Shown: positions 45,068 through 54,375, counted from the stretch's first letter. The stretch is DNA of 64,000 nucleotides from Embleya scabrispora (GCF_002024165.1 NZ_MWQN01000001.1:558001-622000), one strand, 5' to 3'. Notes: generated from the letters alone by a model not told the origin. A program made the numbers and translations.

Positions 45068-45962
45068 ACCCGCCGGGCTGGATGTGTTCGTGGTCGGCGG
45101 GGTGGGTGTGGACATCATCGTACGGGTACCCGAACTCCCCTTGCCGATAAGCGACTTCAAGGTGCCGCCGATCCGCAGTTATGTCGCGCACACCGGCAAC
45201 GGGGTGGCCTTGGGCTGTCGGGCGTTGGGGCTGCGCACACATCTCGCCGCCGTGCTCGGGGACGACCCGGAGGCGGACTTCGTGCTCGCGCACTACGCGC
45301 GGCACGGCCTGTCCTTCGCGCATGCCACCGACCGGGCCGGCACTCCGCGCAGTGTGAACCTGGTCGGCCCGGACGGCGAACGACTCTCGCTGCACGACAG
45401 TCGGTTGCCGAAAGACCTGGTGGTCGACCCCGATCTGTATCGCCCCGCGCTGGCCCGGACCCGGCACGCGCACGTGTCGATCGGCGGCTGGTCGCGGGCC
45501 GCGCTGGCGGAGGCGGTCGAGGCGGGTGTGTCCACCTCGACCGACCTGCACGGCTGGGACGGGAAGGACCCCGGCCGGGCCGACTTCGCCTACGGGGCCG
45601 AACTGGTGTTCACCTCCACCAACCGGCTCGGCGACCGGGTCGAGGAGGCCGCGCGGGACCTGCTCGCCCGGGGCCGGGCCAAGATCGTGGTCGCGATGGC
45701 GGGTGGTCGGGGCAGCTATCTGGTGGTGCCGGATCGGCCGCTGTGGCACGTACCGGCGCTGGCCATGCGAGCCGACGAGGTGGTGGACACCAACGGGGCC
45801 GGGGACAGCTACGTCTCCGGCTTCCTGTACGCCTACCTCGCCGGCCGCGACTGGGCCGGCTGCGCGGCGGCGGGCACCCACGCGGGGGCGCACGCGGTCC
45901 GCACGGCCGGTACGCACACGTCGTTCATCACGGCGGAAGAGCTGGATCGTGCGGTGTCCTGA
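45060..45962 (+). CDS. PfkB-family kinase, probable cyclitol kinase
   Basis: 300 residues, ribokinase fold. VVGGVGVDIIVRVPELP at the start and the anion-hole signature DTNGAGDSYVSGF (243-255) with catalytic Asp249. It is coupled to the cyclase by an 8-bp overlap, so it probably phosphorylates the C7 cyclitol, a step done by a ROK-type kinase (ValC) in validamycin biosynthesis. The 3' end overlaps the convergent nucleotidyltransferase gene by 35 bp. Confidence 0.85.
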   Translation: MAEPAGLDVFVVGGVGVDIIVRVPELPLPISDFKVPPIRSYVAHTGNGVALGCRALGLRTHLAAVLGDDPEADFVLAHYARHGLSFAHATDRAGTPRSVNLVGPDGERLSLHDSRLPKDLVVDPDLYRPALARTRHAHVSIGGWSRAALAEAVEAGVSTSTDLHGWDGKDPGRADFAYGAELVFTSTNRLGDRVEEAARDLLARGRAKIVVAMAGGRGSYLVVPDRPLWHVPALAMRADEVVDTNGAGDSYVSGFLYAYLAGRDWAGCAAAGTHAGAHAVRTAGTHTSFITAEELDRAVS

Positions 45963-47100
45963 CCGGCTCGGAGGGCGGCTCGGGACGGGCGGGCGCCGTG
46001 CCGGCTCCGGGTGGCGTCGTGCCCCCGGGCGGGGTCGGCGTCAGGATCCCGCTCGGGGTGACGATGGCATCGCGGACCGTACTGCCGGCGGCGACCGTGG
46101 CGCCCGGCAACACCACCGAACGCAGTACGGTCGCGCCCGGTTCGAGGGAACAGCCCGGGTGGAGCACACTGCCCTCGACCCGCGTCCCCGGTGGTGTGCC
46201 GATGCCGAGCAGACTGCCGTCGGCGTACCGGGGAAACCCCTCCCCCAGGCCCGCGAGGGTGCGCGGCAGCAGTTCGGCGGGGATCGGATGCGGCCGGTCG
46301 AGCAGCCGCAACTGCTCGTCCCGGTAACGCTCGACGGTGCCGATGTCGGCCCAGTGGTCGGCCACCCGATACGCCGTCACCCGGTCGCCCCGGGCGATCA
46401 TCGCGGGCAGTACGTCGCGGCTGATGTCGTGTTGCCAGCCTGCCTCGCCGCGTCCGGCCAGCGTCGCCAACACCTCGCGCAGCGCGGCGATCCGGAACAC
46501 GCAGAACGCGGTGAACACCAGGTCGGAGGTCGGCCGCGCGGGCTTTTCGACCAGGGCCCGGACCCGGCCGTCGGGATCGGCCTCGACCATGCCGAACAGG
46601 TGCACCCAGCGGCGCTCGATGCGCTGTACGCCGATCGTGCAGTCGGCGTCGGCGGCACGATGCGCGGCGAGCATCGGCGCGTAGTCGAACACGTAGACGT
46701 GGTCCGCGTGTTGGATCAGCAGATCGCGCGCACCCGGCGCGAACAGGTATTCCGCGTTGGCCAACAGCGCGTCGGCGGTGCCGCGTTCGGCGGGCCGGGC
46801 GGGCAGGATCGCGCCGGGGCCGGATCGGGCCAGGGTGTCGTGCGGGCCGAAGTGCAGCCGGGTCCCCGGGGATTCGTCCCAGTGCGCGATCAGGTGCCGA
46901 ACCAGGTCGGACTCGCGGTGCTGGGAGAGCAGGACCAGCTCGGGCAGGCCGGAGCGGACCGCGTTGGCCACGCTGAAGTCGACCAGGCGGCAGCTCGCGG
47001 CGTACGGGACGAGCGGTTTGCAGACGGTCGCGGTGAGCGGGCCCATGCGCTCGCCCAGGCCGCCCGCGAGCAGGCCGCCGCGTACTCCGTCGAGCGTCAC
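45928..47100 (-). CDS. Nucleotidyltransferase, GlgC/ValB-like
   Basis: 390 residues. N-terminal nucleotidyltransferase fold with LAGGLGERMGPLTATVCKPLVP (pyrophosphorylase signature, residues 11-32, Lys28 region), and EKP for sugar phosphate binding. The C-terminal left-handed beta-helix (PGTRVEGSVLHPGCSLEPGA) resembles ADP-glucose pyrophosphorylase. In validamycin the homologue ValB makes the GDP-valienol donor for the pseudoglycosyltransferase. Start GTG 47100 overlaps the TIM-barrel stop (GTGA). Confidence 0.85.
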   Translation of the reverse strand: MTLDGVRGGLLAGGLGERMGPLTATVCKPLVPYAASCRLVDFSVANAVRSGLPELVLLSQHRESDLVRHLIAHWDESPGTRLHFGPHDTLARSGPGAILPARPAERGTADALLANAEYLFAPGARDLLIQHADHVYVFDYAPMLAAHRAADADCTIGVQRIERRWVHLFGMVEADPDGRVRALVEKPARPTSDLVFTAFCVFRIAALREVLATLAGRGEAGWQHDISRDVLPAMIARGDRVTAYRVADHWADIGTVERYRDEQLRLLDRPHPIPAELLPRTLAGLGEGFPRYADGSLLGIGTPPGTRVEGSVLHPGCSLEPGATVLRSVVLPGATVAAGSTVRDAIVTPSGILTPTPPGGTTPPGAGTAPARPEPPSEPVRTPHDPALPP

Positions 47101-48131
47101 CAGGTCCGCCCCGGGGCGACGCCGGCGGGGATCAGCGCGCGCAGCAGCGTCAGCGAATTGGCGAGGCCCTGCTCCGTCGGCAGTAGGGCGTCCTCGTGTT
47201 CCACGTAGATCACTCCCCGGTAGTCGTCGTCGAGCAGCGCGGCCACGATGGCCGGCCAGGGCAGGGCACCGGCGCCGAGGGCGCGGAACCGGATCGCCGG
47301 GCCCGGACCGTAGCGCGACCAGCCCGCGCCGCGCGGCGGTTCGGTGTCGGACCAGCGCTGGAGGTCCTTGGCGTGCACGGCGGCCAGTCGCCGGCCCCAG
47401 CCGCGAACGCAGGCCACCGGGTCGTATCCGATGGCGGCGAGGTTGGCGGGGTCCACGCACAGGTGCACCCCGCTCGCGCCGGAGAGCAGCGCCCGGGTGC
47501 TGGCCGGGTCGTACGCGACCTGCTTGGGATGCGGCTCGATCACCACGCGTACGCCCAGCGTGTCCGCCAACTCCAGCACCGGGCGCGCGGCGTGCACCCA
47601 CGCGTCCACGTTGTCCTGCCAACTCACCTCGCTGCCCGACCAGGACAACCAGCGGGCCAGATCGGGCACGCCCAGCATCAGCCGCACCAGCGGCGCGCCC
47701 ACCCCGGCGGCGAACCGCACCGTCCCGAGCGCGGCGCGCACCCCGAACGCCCGCTTGGCCTCGGCGCTGCCGGCCAACACCGCGTCGGTATGCGGCCCGT
47801 GCGGGCCCAGCACGAGTTGGGTGTCCCGGCTGTTGCTCACACACCCGATCGCGACGCCGGCGGCGGCACACCGCTCCCGCACGTCGCGCTGATGGCGCGG
47901 ATCCTCGAGGCGGGCCGCGTCCACCAGCGCGAAGCCACGATCGACCGGCAGGTCGACCACGCCCACGCCGACGTCCCGGGCCACCGCCAACGCCCCCGCC
48001 AGTCCGAACGGCGCCAGCGCGGCAAGGCAGATCCCGAGCCGAATGGGCCCGGCACCGGGGGCGGCTCGGGCCGGGGGCGGGGCGGGTGGGGCGGGGTTCT
48101 GGTCCTCGGCTCCGGTGGGGCTTCGGGTCAT
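47097..48131 (-). CDS. Xylose-isomerase-like TIM-barrel protein
   Basis: 344 residues; AP endonuclease 2/IolE-IolI fold. Likely metal ligands are Glu and His residues in VVIEPHPKQVAYDP, HLCVDPAN, VHAKDLQRW and IYVEHED. This family includes inosose epimerases, keto-sugar isomerases and 2-keto-myo-inositol isomerases. In this cluster it is a good candidate for the cyclitol epimerase step that ValD (a VOC protein) does in validamycin; that is inference. ATG 48131 follows GAGGGGGA. It is 35 bp after the kinase gene and coupled to the nucleotidyltransferase. Confidence 0.83.
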   Translation of the reverse strand: MTRSPTGAEDQNPAPPAPPPARAAPGAGPIRLGICLAALAPFGLAGALAVARDVGVGVVDLPVDRGFALVDAARLEDPRHQRDVRERCAAAGVAIGCVSNSRDTQLVLGPHGPHTDAVLAGSAEAKRAFGVRAALGTVRFAAGVGAPLVRLMLGVPDLARWLSWSGSEVSWQDNVDAWVHAARPVLELADTLGVRVVIEPHPKQVAYDPASTRALLSGASGVHLCVDPANLAAIGYDPVACVRGWGRRLAAVHAKDLQRWSDTEPPRGAGWSRYGPGPAIRFRALGAGALPWPAIVAALLDDDYRGVIYVEHEDALLPTEQGLANSLTLLRALIPAGVAPGRTW

Positions 48132-48166
48132 CGGCGGTCCCCCTCGTTCGGTTGCGGCTCGCTTCC

Positions 48167-49080
48167 TCACAGGTGGCGGATGTGTGCCCAACCCTTGGGC
48201 GGTGAACCCTCGTTCGCCCGCAGGGCGGCGTACACCGCGTCCACCGGATCGGCGATCACGGTCGGCGACGCGGCCGCGCCGAGTTCGGTGACGACGCGCC
48301 GGCTCAGCTCGGCCGCGTACGGCGGACACCCCCGGAACACACCGCCGTTGAGCACGACATGCCAGGTGCCGCTCAGGCCCGCCGCGTCCCGGGCCGCGCG
48401 GACCCCGTCGATCAGATCGTCGAGGCCGGCCCGCACCACCTCGCCCGCCACCGCGTCGCCCGCCTGCCACGCCGCGCACACCTCGGGCGCCAACGCGGCC
48501 ACCGCGCTCTTGGGAAACGGCTCCGCGGCCAGCCGGCGGGCCAGTTCGCGCGGCCCCCGGGCGGCGAACAGCGTGGTCGGCCGCCCGCGCCCGTCCGCAC
48601 CGCGTACGGCGGCCCGCAATCCGGCCGCGCCGAGCGCGTACGCGCTGCCCTCGTCGCTGCCCAGGTACTCGCAGCCCCCGATCACCACCGGCGGCCCCGC
48701 GTCCGGCCCGGAACCCGCCACGCAGGCCGACCCGGTCCCGGCCACCACGACCACCCCCGCCCGGCCGTCGGCGGCGCGAGCAGCAGCGGCGGTACGTCCC
48801 CGGAGACCACCAGCCGCCCCGCCAGGCCGTGTTCGCGCGCCAGCACCGCCAATCGATCGATCTCCGCCGGCACGGTGTCCATGGTGATCGCGGCGCTCGC
48901 GAACCAGCCCAGCGCGGGCGCCCCGGCCAGGTCCGCGGCGATCTCGGCCAGCAACCGCGCCAACGTCGCCTCGGCCGCCGCGCCCGCCGACGCGGGATTC
49001 ACCGACCCCCGGGTGTACCGCGTGTCGCCCACCCTGGCCGTGGTCCGCGTGCCGCCGGCGTCGATCGCCCAGTACTCCAC
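48167..49080 (-). pseudogene. BadF/BadG-type ATPase (N-acetylglucosamine-kinase-like), frameshifted
   Basis: The N-terminal half from GTG 49080 (YWAIDAGGTRTTARVGDTRY, up to VVSGDVPPLLLA) and the C-terminal half (VVVVAGTGSACVAGSGPDAG, GSDEGSAYALG, HVVLNGGVF) lie in different frames. They join cleanly if one base is added near 48768-48782, where GCG CCG CCG should read GCG GCC GCC. Both halves are otherwise intact ASKHA kinase. It is therefore a fresh single-base deletion or a sequencing error, in the middle of the cyclitol cluster; it would be the second kinase (a 1-kinase). Confidence 0.8.
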
Positions 49081-49213
49081 CGTCGAAAGCCTCCGCAGTC
49101 CGTCGAAATCGCCCGCCGCCGGTCACGCTATCGGTGCCGAGGGCCGGCTCGGGGTAGTGGTGGGAAGATACGGTGGGCGACACTCTCGGTCACCTGGAAT
49201 GGACGGAGTGTGC

Positions 49214-50536
49214 ATGCGAAACGGCGGCGGTGTGCTCGGTCTGCTTGCCCCGGCGACGAGTTGGGGGCTGTTCTGGGGTGGTTGGGCCGCGCTGCTGCCC
49301 ACCCTTCAGGACGAACTCGGGTTGGACGACGGGAAACTCGGTCTGGCGCTGTTCGCGGTCCCGGTCGCGGCGGTCCCCGCGATGTTGCTGACCGGGCCGC
49401 TCGCGCGGCGGCTCGGCCCGCGTACGTTGCCCCTGGTCACCCTCGGGTTCGCGCTCGGCACGCTCGCCGTCGCGGTGGCCGGGTCGCGCTGGACGTTCGC
49501 CGCCGCGCTGTTGCTGATCGGCGCGACCAGCGGGGCGATCGAGGTGGCGCTCAACGCCACCACCGCCGCGCGCGAGGCGCTGACCGGTGAGCGGCTGTTC
49601 CATCGGGTCCAGGCGGCCACCCCGCTCGCGATGGTCCTGGCCGCCCCGGCGGTCGGTCTCGCGCTGCACGCGGGGGTGTCGGCGCGGGCGATCCTGGTGA
49701 CCATCGCCGTACTGGTCGCGCTGAGCGCGGCGGCGGCGATCGACCGCCGGCGCTGGCAGGAGGAGGCCGCCGAACCCGGATCGGCGCGCGCCGAGCGGGC
49801 GAACGGCCGTCTCCTGATCGCCCTTTCGGTGGTCGGCGCGGTCGGCGGCACGGTGCTGCTGATGGAGAACACCGTCGAGCAGTGGGGTGCGATCCACCTC
49901 ACCGACAACCTCCACACCGGTCCGTTCCTCGCCTCGTGCGGCCCGGCGGTCTACATGGCGGGCCTGTCCGCCGGCCGACTGCTCGCCCAGTGGCGCGGCG
50001 AACGGGTCGGCGACGCCCCGCTGATCCTCGGCGGCGGCGCGCTCGGCGGCCTGGGCCTGGCGCTCGCGGCGGCGGCCTGGTCCACCCCGACCACGCTCGC
50101 CGGCTTCGCGCTCGCGGGCGTCGGGTTGGCGCCGGTGTTGCCCACGCTGCTCGCCGCGACCGGTCGCGCGGTCGCCCCGAGCCTTCGCCCGCAGGCGATC
50201 TCGCTCGTCACCACCGTGTCCTACGCCGGATTCCTCGGCGCCCCGCCGCTGGTCGGCACCCTGGCCGGCCGGCTGGGTCTGGGCACGGTCCTCGGCGTCG
50301 TGGCGCTGTGCGGGGTGGTGGTGATGGTGGGCGCGCGGTCGTTGCGGCTGCTGCCCGCGGAGGCCGGCCCGGGCACGTGCGACCCGGACGGCGCTTCCGA
50401 CGATCCGGGCGGTTCCGGTGGCTCCGGTGGCTCCGGTGGCTCCGGTGGCTCCGGCGAAGGTGACCGCGCCGAGGGTGTTCGTTCCGACCCACCGCACCAC
50501 CCACGACCGTCGCGTCGGAAGGGAGTCGCCCGATGA
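49214..50536 (+). CDS. MFS exporter of the cyclitol cluster
   Basis: 440 residues, about 12 membrane helices, of the small MFS subfamily seen in metabolite export (SWGLFWGGWAALLPTLQDEL, TLLAATGRAVAPSL). Its likely role is export of the cluster product. ATG 49214 has GGAG five bases upstream. The C-terminal tail after TM12 holds five tandem GGS units (DNA 9-mer repeat 50411-50455) and a basic end. It overlaps the epimerase gene by 4 bp (ATGA). Confidence 0.85.
   Translation: MRNGGGVLGLLAPATSWGLFWGGWAALLPTLQDELGLDDGKLGLALFAVPVAAVPAMLLTGPLARRLGPRTLPLVTLGFALGTLAVAVAGSRWTFAAALLLIGATSGAIEVALNATTAAREALTGERLFHRVQAATPLAMVLAAPAVGLALHAGVSARAILVTIAVLVALSAAAAIDRRRWQEEAAEPGSARAERANGRLLIALSVVGAVGGTVLLMENTVEQWGAIHLTDNLHTGPFLASCGPAVYMAGLSAGRLLAQWRGERVGDAPLILGGGALGGLGLALAAAAWSTPTTLAGFALAGVGLAPVLPTLLAATGRAVAPSLRPQAISLVTTVSYAGFLGAPPLVGTLAGRLGLGTVLGVVALCGVVVMVGARSLRLLPAEAGPGTCDPDGASDDPGGSGGSGGSGGSGGSGEGDRAEGVRSDPPHHPRPSRRKGVAR
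50411..50455. repeat. (GGYTCCGGY)5 tandem nonamer, encodes GGS linker
   Basis: Five 9-bp units within the 3' end of the MFS gene. They encode a (GGS)5 flexible linker at the C-terminus. Copy number could vary in frame. Confidence 0.9.
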
Positions 50537-51600
50537 CCCGGGTCCTGCTGTTCGGATCGGGGTACATAGCCGGCCACGTCGGCACCCGGTTGACCCGCCT
50601 CGGTCACGGCGTCGTGCTCGGTTCGCGCCGGCGCCCCCGCACCCCGGAGACCCGGGGGCTGCGCTGGCTTCCGGTGGACGTGGCCGATCCGCGCGAGGTG
50701 CGCACGGTGGTCGACGCGGTCCGTCCCGACGCCGTGGTGGCCGCGCACGGGCCCTCGGACATCACCCGGTGCGAGGCCGATCCGGCGGGCGCGGCCGCCG
50801 TGCACGTCGCCGGTGCCCGCCACGTGGTGGCGGCGCTGGCCGGGCGGCCCGCGCGGATGGTGTTGATCTCCACGGACAACGTCTTCCCGGGCCACGCGGA
50901 CAGTTGCGCCGAGTCCGCGCCGACCTCGCCCGCCAACGCCTACGGGCGGGCCAAGCTCGCCGCCGAGGCCGCCTACCTGTCCGGCGGTGACGCGCTCGTG
51001 TTGCGGGTCAGCCTGGTGTACGGCTGGGACCGGGCCGGGCTGCGGCCGAACTTCTTCACCACGTGCGCCGAACGGCTCGGCGCGGGCGCGCCCGTGGCGG
51101 TGCCGGACGGGCACTGGAACACCCCGGTGCTGGTCGACGACGTCGCGGCCTGGACCGCCGCCCTGCTCGACTCGCCGCACACGGGCGTGGTGCATCTGGG
51201 CGGGCCGCGGCGGTTGTCCCGGGTGCAGTGGGCCCGGCACATCGCGGCGGTGCACGGCGTGGACCCGGCGCTGGTGACCGCCGTGCCACAGCGGGACACC
51301 GGGTACGCGTGCCGCCCGCGCAACGCGTGCCTGCACAGCGAACGTGCCGCGCACCTGCCCGAATTGCGCGGCCTGGATCCGGTGGACGTGTTCGCGGCCG
51401 ACGCCGCGCTGATCGCCACCGCGGTCGGGCCGACGGGCTCGATCGGGTCCTGCGGCCTGCCCGGTTCGACCGCCGACCCGAACACCCTCGCGCCGCCGCG
51501 CGCCACCCTCGACACCTCGGCCGACCTCGATGCCTCGGCCGCTCTCGACGCTTCAGCCGCTCTCGACGCTTCAGCCGTTCTCGGAAGGGACCAGCCCTGA
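50533..51600 (+). CDS. RmlD-like SDR (NAD(P)-dependent reductase/epimerase)
   Basis: 355 residues, extended SDR. The dinucleotide motif is GSGYIAGH (8-15), with a STDNVF strand and catalytic Tyr137 and Lys141 (YGRAK). Closest in pattern to dTDP-4-dehydrorhamnose reductase/NAD epimerases. In the cluster it could reduce a cyclitol ketone. The last 30 residues are four 6-residue LDASA-type repeats followed by a short tail. The start ATG overlaps the MFS stop and its TGA overlaps the next ATG by one base. Confidence 0.83.
   Translation: MTRVLLFGSGYIAGHVGTRLTRLGHGVVLGSRRRPRTPETRGLRWLPVDVADPREVRTVVDAVRPDAVVAAHGPSDITRCEADPAGAAAVHVAGARHVVAALAGRPARMVLISTDNVFPGHADSCAESAPTSPANAYGRAKLAAEAAYLSGGDALVLRVSLVYGWDRAGLRPNFFTTCAERLGAGAPVAVPDGHWNTPVLVDDVAAWTAALLDSPHTGVVHLGGPRRLSRVQWARHIAAVHGVDPALVTAVPQRDTGYACRPRNACLHSERAAHLPELRGLDPVDVFAADAALIATAVGPTGSIGSCGLPGSTADPNTLAPPRATLDTSADLDASAALDASAALDASAVLGRDQP
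51505..51576. repeat. 18-bp x 4 tandem repeat in the SDR 3' end
   Basis: Four 18-bp units, the last two identical (GCTCTCGACGCTTCAGCC), encode TLDTSA-DLDASA-ALDASA-ALDASA at the C-terminus of the SDR. An in-frame expansion that would not disturb the fold. Confidence 0.9.
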
Positions 51601-53036
51601 TGGACCGTCATCTGTTCCTAGCCAGCAAGCGTGCCGCAGTCAGCTTCGCCCCCGATCCGGTGACCGGCGCGCTGCGTCCCTGGCTCGCGCCCGGCGGCAC
51701 CGGAAACGTGGTCGCCGAACAGGCGGGTGTGCTCGACGTGACCTGGATCGCCAGCGCGGACACCGACGACGATCATCGAGCGGCCCGGGAGAACCCGAAC
51801 GGTCTGAGTCTGCGCCTGCGTTCGGGCCGCGACATCCGGGTCCGGCTGCTGCGGCACGACCGGGAGACCTTCGACGTCGTGCAGAACTTCATGACCGCGC
51901 AGCTGATGTGGGCCGCGAACAACTACGGCTGGGACCGGTGGACCACGCCGACCTTCGGCGCCGAGACCTACACCGCCCTGGAGCGATTCACCGAGTTCAC
52001 CGAGGACTTCGCCGGTGCCCTGCTCGCCGACTCGGCCGACGTCGCCGATCCGGTGTACCTGGTGCACGACTACCAACTCGTCGGCGTACCGGCTCGATTG
52101 CGTGCGGTGCGGGCGACCGCGCCGATCCTGCTGTTCGTGCACATCCCCTGGCCCTCGCCCGACTACTGGCGGATCCTGCCCCGGGCACTGCGGGTGGGCC
52201 TGCTCGAAGGCATGTTGCCGGCGACCACGATCGGCTTCTTCGCCGAGCGGTGGTGCCGCAACTTCCTGGACTGCGTGGCGGATCTGATACCCGACGCCGA
52301 CGTGGACCGCAACGCGGGGGTGATCCGGTGGCGCGGCCGGCGCACGGGGGTGCGCACCATGCCGCTCGGCTACAGCCCGCGCGCGCTCGACGCGGACCAT
52401 CCCCGCCTGCCGGCGGGGATCGCCGAGTGGGCGGGCGACGCGCCCCTGGTGGTGCACAGCGGCCGGACCGACCCGATGAAGAACGCCGAACGCGCCGTCC
52501 GGGCCTTCGTGTCCGCCCATCGCCGGGATCCCCGGGTGCGGTCCTCCCGCATGCTGGTCCGGATGAATCCGAACCGGCTCTACGTCGAGGCGAACGCCGA
52601 CTACGTCCGGCGGGTGGAGTACACGATCGCCGAGGCGAACGCCGAACTGGGCCCCGACACCGTGCGGTTGCACTGCGACAACGAGGTCGAGCACACCATC
52701 GGCTGCTTCCGCCGAGCCGACGTGCTGATCTTCAACTCGACGGTGGACGGCCAGAATCTGAGCACCTTCGAGGCTCCACTGGTCAACGAGCGCGACGCGG
52801 ACGTGATTCTGTCCGAGATGTGCGGCGCGGCGGAGATCCTGGCCCCGGTCTGCCGCACGATCAACCCGTTCGACCTGGTGGAGCAGGCCGACGCGCTGAT
52901 CGCCGCGCTGACCGCGTCCTCCGCCGAACGGGCGGCGGCGGCCGAGCGGCGGCGCAAGGTGGCCGAGCCGTGGACGCTGGAGGCGTGGGTCCGCACCCAA
53001 CTGGAGCGGCTCGACGCGGATCACCGCGATGACTGA
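51600..53036 (+). CDS. GT20 pseudoglycosyltransferase, VldE/ValL-like
   Basis: 478 residues, GT-B fold of the trehalose-6-phosphate synthase family. Motifs are HDYQLVGVPARLR (156-168), LFVHIPWPSPDYWR (178-191), MLPATTIGFFAERWCRNF (205-222), HSGRTDPMKNAERAV (286-300), VRMNPNRLYV (320-329) and FNSTVDGQNLSTFEAPLVNE (378-397). These, together with the overall length, closely follow validoxylamine A 7'-phosphate synthase (VldE/ValL), which joins an NDP-cyclitol to an aminocyclitol phosphate through a C-N bond. This is the key enzyme of the cluster. Confidence 0.92.
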   Translation: MDRHLFLASKRAAVSFAPDPVTGALRPWLAPGGTGNVVAEQAGVLDVTWIASADTDDDHRAARENPNGLSLRLRSGRDIRVRLLRHDRETFDVVQNFMTAQLMWAANNYGWDRWTTPTFGAETYTALERFTEFTEDFAGALLADSADVADPVYLVHDYQLVGVPARLRAVRATAPILLFVHIPWPSPDYWRILPRALRVGLLEGMLPATTIGFFAERWCRNFLDCVADLIPDADVDRNAGVIRWRGRRTGVRTMPLGYSPRALDADHPRLPAGIAEWAGDAPLVVHSGRTDPMKNAERAVRAFVSAHRRDPRVRSSRMLVRMNPNRLYVEANADYVRRVEYTIAEANAELGPDTVRLHCDNEVEHTIGCFRRADVLIFNSTVDGQNLSTFEAPLVNERDADVILSEMCGAAEILAPVCRTINPFDLVEQADALIAALTASSAERAAAAERRRKVAEPWTLEAWVRTQLERLDADHRDD

Positions 53037-54375
53037 GTCGGCCGAGGAGCGCGCCGCCGCGACCGTCGGGGTCGCGCAATACCGGCTGGGCGACGCGCAG
53101 TTGGTACGCGGCGAGGGGATCCGCTCGTGGGACGCGAGCGGCCGGGAATACCTGGACTGCGTGTCCGGGACGTTCAATCTGATCCTCGGCCACCACCATC
53201 CCGAGGTGATGGCCGCCGTCCGGGCCCAGACCGAGGAACTGGTCTTCGCCTCTTCGTCGTTCCGCACCGAGTCGACCGACCGCCTGATGCGCGACCTGGT
53301 CGCTCTGGCCCCGCCGGGCCTGACCCGGGTGAACCTGCGCAGCAGCGGCGGCTCGACCGCCAACGAGGGTGCGATCCGGATCGCCCAGCACCACACCGGC
53401 CGGCGCGACGTGATCGTGCCGTTCCGGGGCCACGTCGGCCAGACCATCGCCGCCGCCGCGTACAACGGCAGCAGTCGTATGCGGGCGCCGTTCCACATGC
53501 CGCCGCTCGGCGCGGTACACGTGCCCGACGCCTACTGCTTCCGCTGCTTCTACCGGCAGACCCCGGACAGTTGCGGCATGTTGTGCGTGAGCCGGATCGA
53601 GGATTTCATCACGTACGCCAGTTCGGGCAGCGTGGCGTGTGTCCTGATCGAGCCGATCAGCGGAATGGGCGGCAACATCGTGCCGCCGCCGGGTTATTTC
53701 CCGGCCCTGCGGGCCCTGTGCGACGAGCACGGAATCGTGTTGATCTTCGACGAGATCCAGACCGCGTTCGGCCGCACGGGACAGATGTTCGCGGCCGATC
53801 TGTTCGGCGTGGTGCCGCACATGATGACCGTCTCGAAGGGGCTGACCGGCAGCGGACTGCCGCTCGCGGCGATCCTGACCGAGGAGCGCATGGCCGACTG
53901 GGACCGCTCGCTGCACGGCTTCACCTACGGCGGCCACAACCTGGCCGCCGCGGCGGCGGTCAAGACGCTGGAGATCGTCCGGCGGCCGGGCTTCCTGGAG
54001 AACGTACGCCGGACCGGCGCGATCCTGACCGAGCGGCTGGGGGCTCTGCGGCGGGAGCACCCGATGCTCGGCGACGTGCGTGGGCCCGGGCTGATGCTCG
54101 GCCTCGAACTGGTGCGCCCGGACGGGGGCAAGGCTCCGGAGCTCGCGCACGCGTTCCAGCGCGCGCTGCACGCACGGGGTGTACTGACCCGGGTCTCCGA
54201 GCACGGGCTCGGCAATGTCATCGAACTGCGTCCGCCGCTGATCCTGACCCCGGCGGAGGCGCATCTGATCGCCGACCGGTTCGGCGAGGCGCTGGCGGTG
54301 GTGGCCGCCGAAGCGGTCGGGCGCACCACACACGCGCCCCGAGTCGGCACCGCTCGCCCGGATCGGGCGGGATGA
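53029..54375 (+). CDS. Class III aminotransferase, ValM-like
   Basis: 448 residues, fold type I PLP enzyme. GSTANEGAIRIAQ, LIEPISGMGGNIVPP, IFDEIQTAFGRTGQMFA and the PLP lysine 270 in VSKGLTG are all present. It should install the amine on the cyclitol ketone, as ValM does in validamycin. It overlaps the pseudoglycosyltransferase gene by 8 bp. An insertion at about 160-185 (CFRCFYRQTPDSCGMLC) has four cysteines, an unusual cluster. Confidence 0.9.
   Translation: MTESAEERAAATVGVAQYRLGDAQLVRGEGIRSWDASGREYLDCVSGTFNLILGHHHPEVMAAVRAQTEELVFASSSFRTESTDRLMRDLVALAPPGLTRVNLRSSGGSTANEGAIRIAQHHTGRRDVIVPFRGHVGQTIAAAAYNGSSRMRAPFHMPPLGAVHVPDAYCFRCFYRQTPDSCGMLCVSRIEDFITYASSGSVACVLIEPISGMGGNIVPPPGYFPALRALCDEHGIVLIFDEIQTAFGRTGQMFAADLFGVVPHMMTVSKGLTGSGLPLAAILTEERMADWDRSLHGFTYGGHNLAAAAAVKTLEIVRRPGFLENVRRTGAILTERLGALRREHPMLGDVRGPGLMLGLELVRPDGGKAPELAHAFQRALHARGVLTRVSEHGLGNVIELRPPLILTPAEAHLIADRFGEALAVVAAEAVGRTTHAPRVGTARPDRAG

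Noticed and set aside
48768-48782. Programmed -1 frameshift in the BadF-type kinase
   Set aside because: There is no X-XXY-YYZ slippery site or obvious stimulatory structure at the junction; a simple base deletion or sequencing error is more likely.
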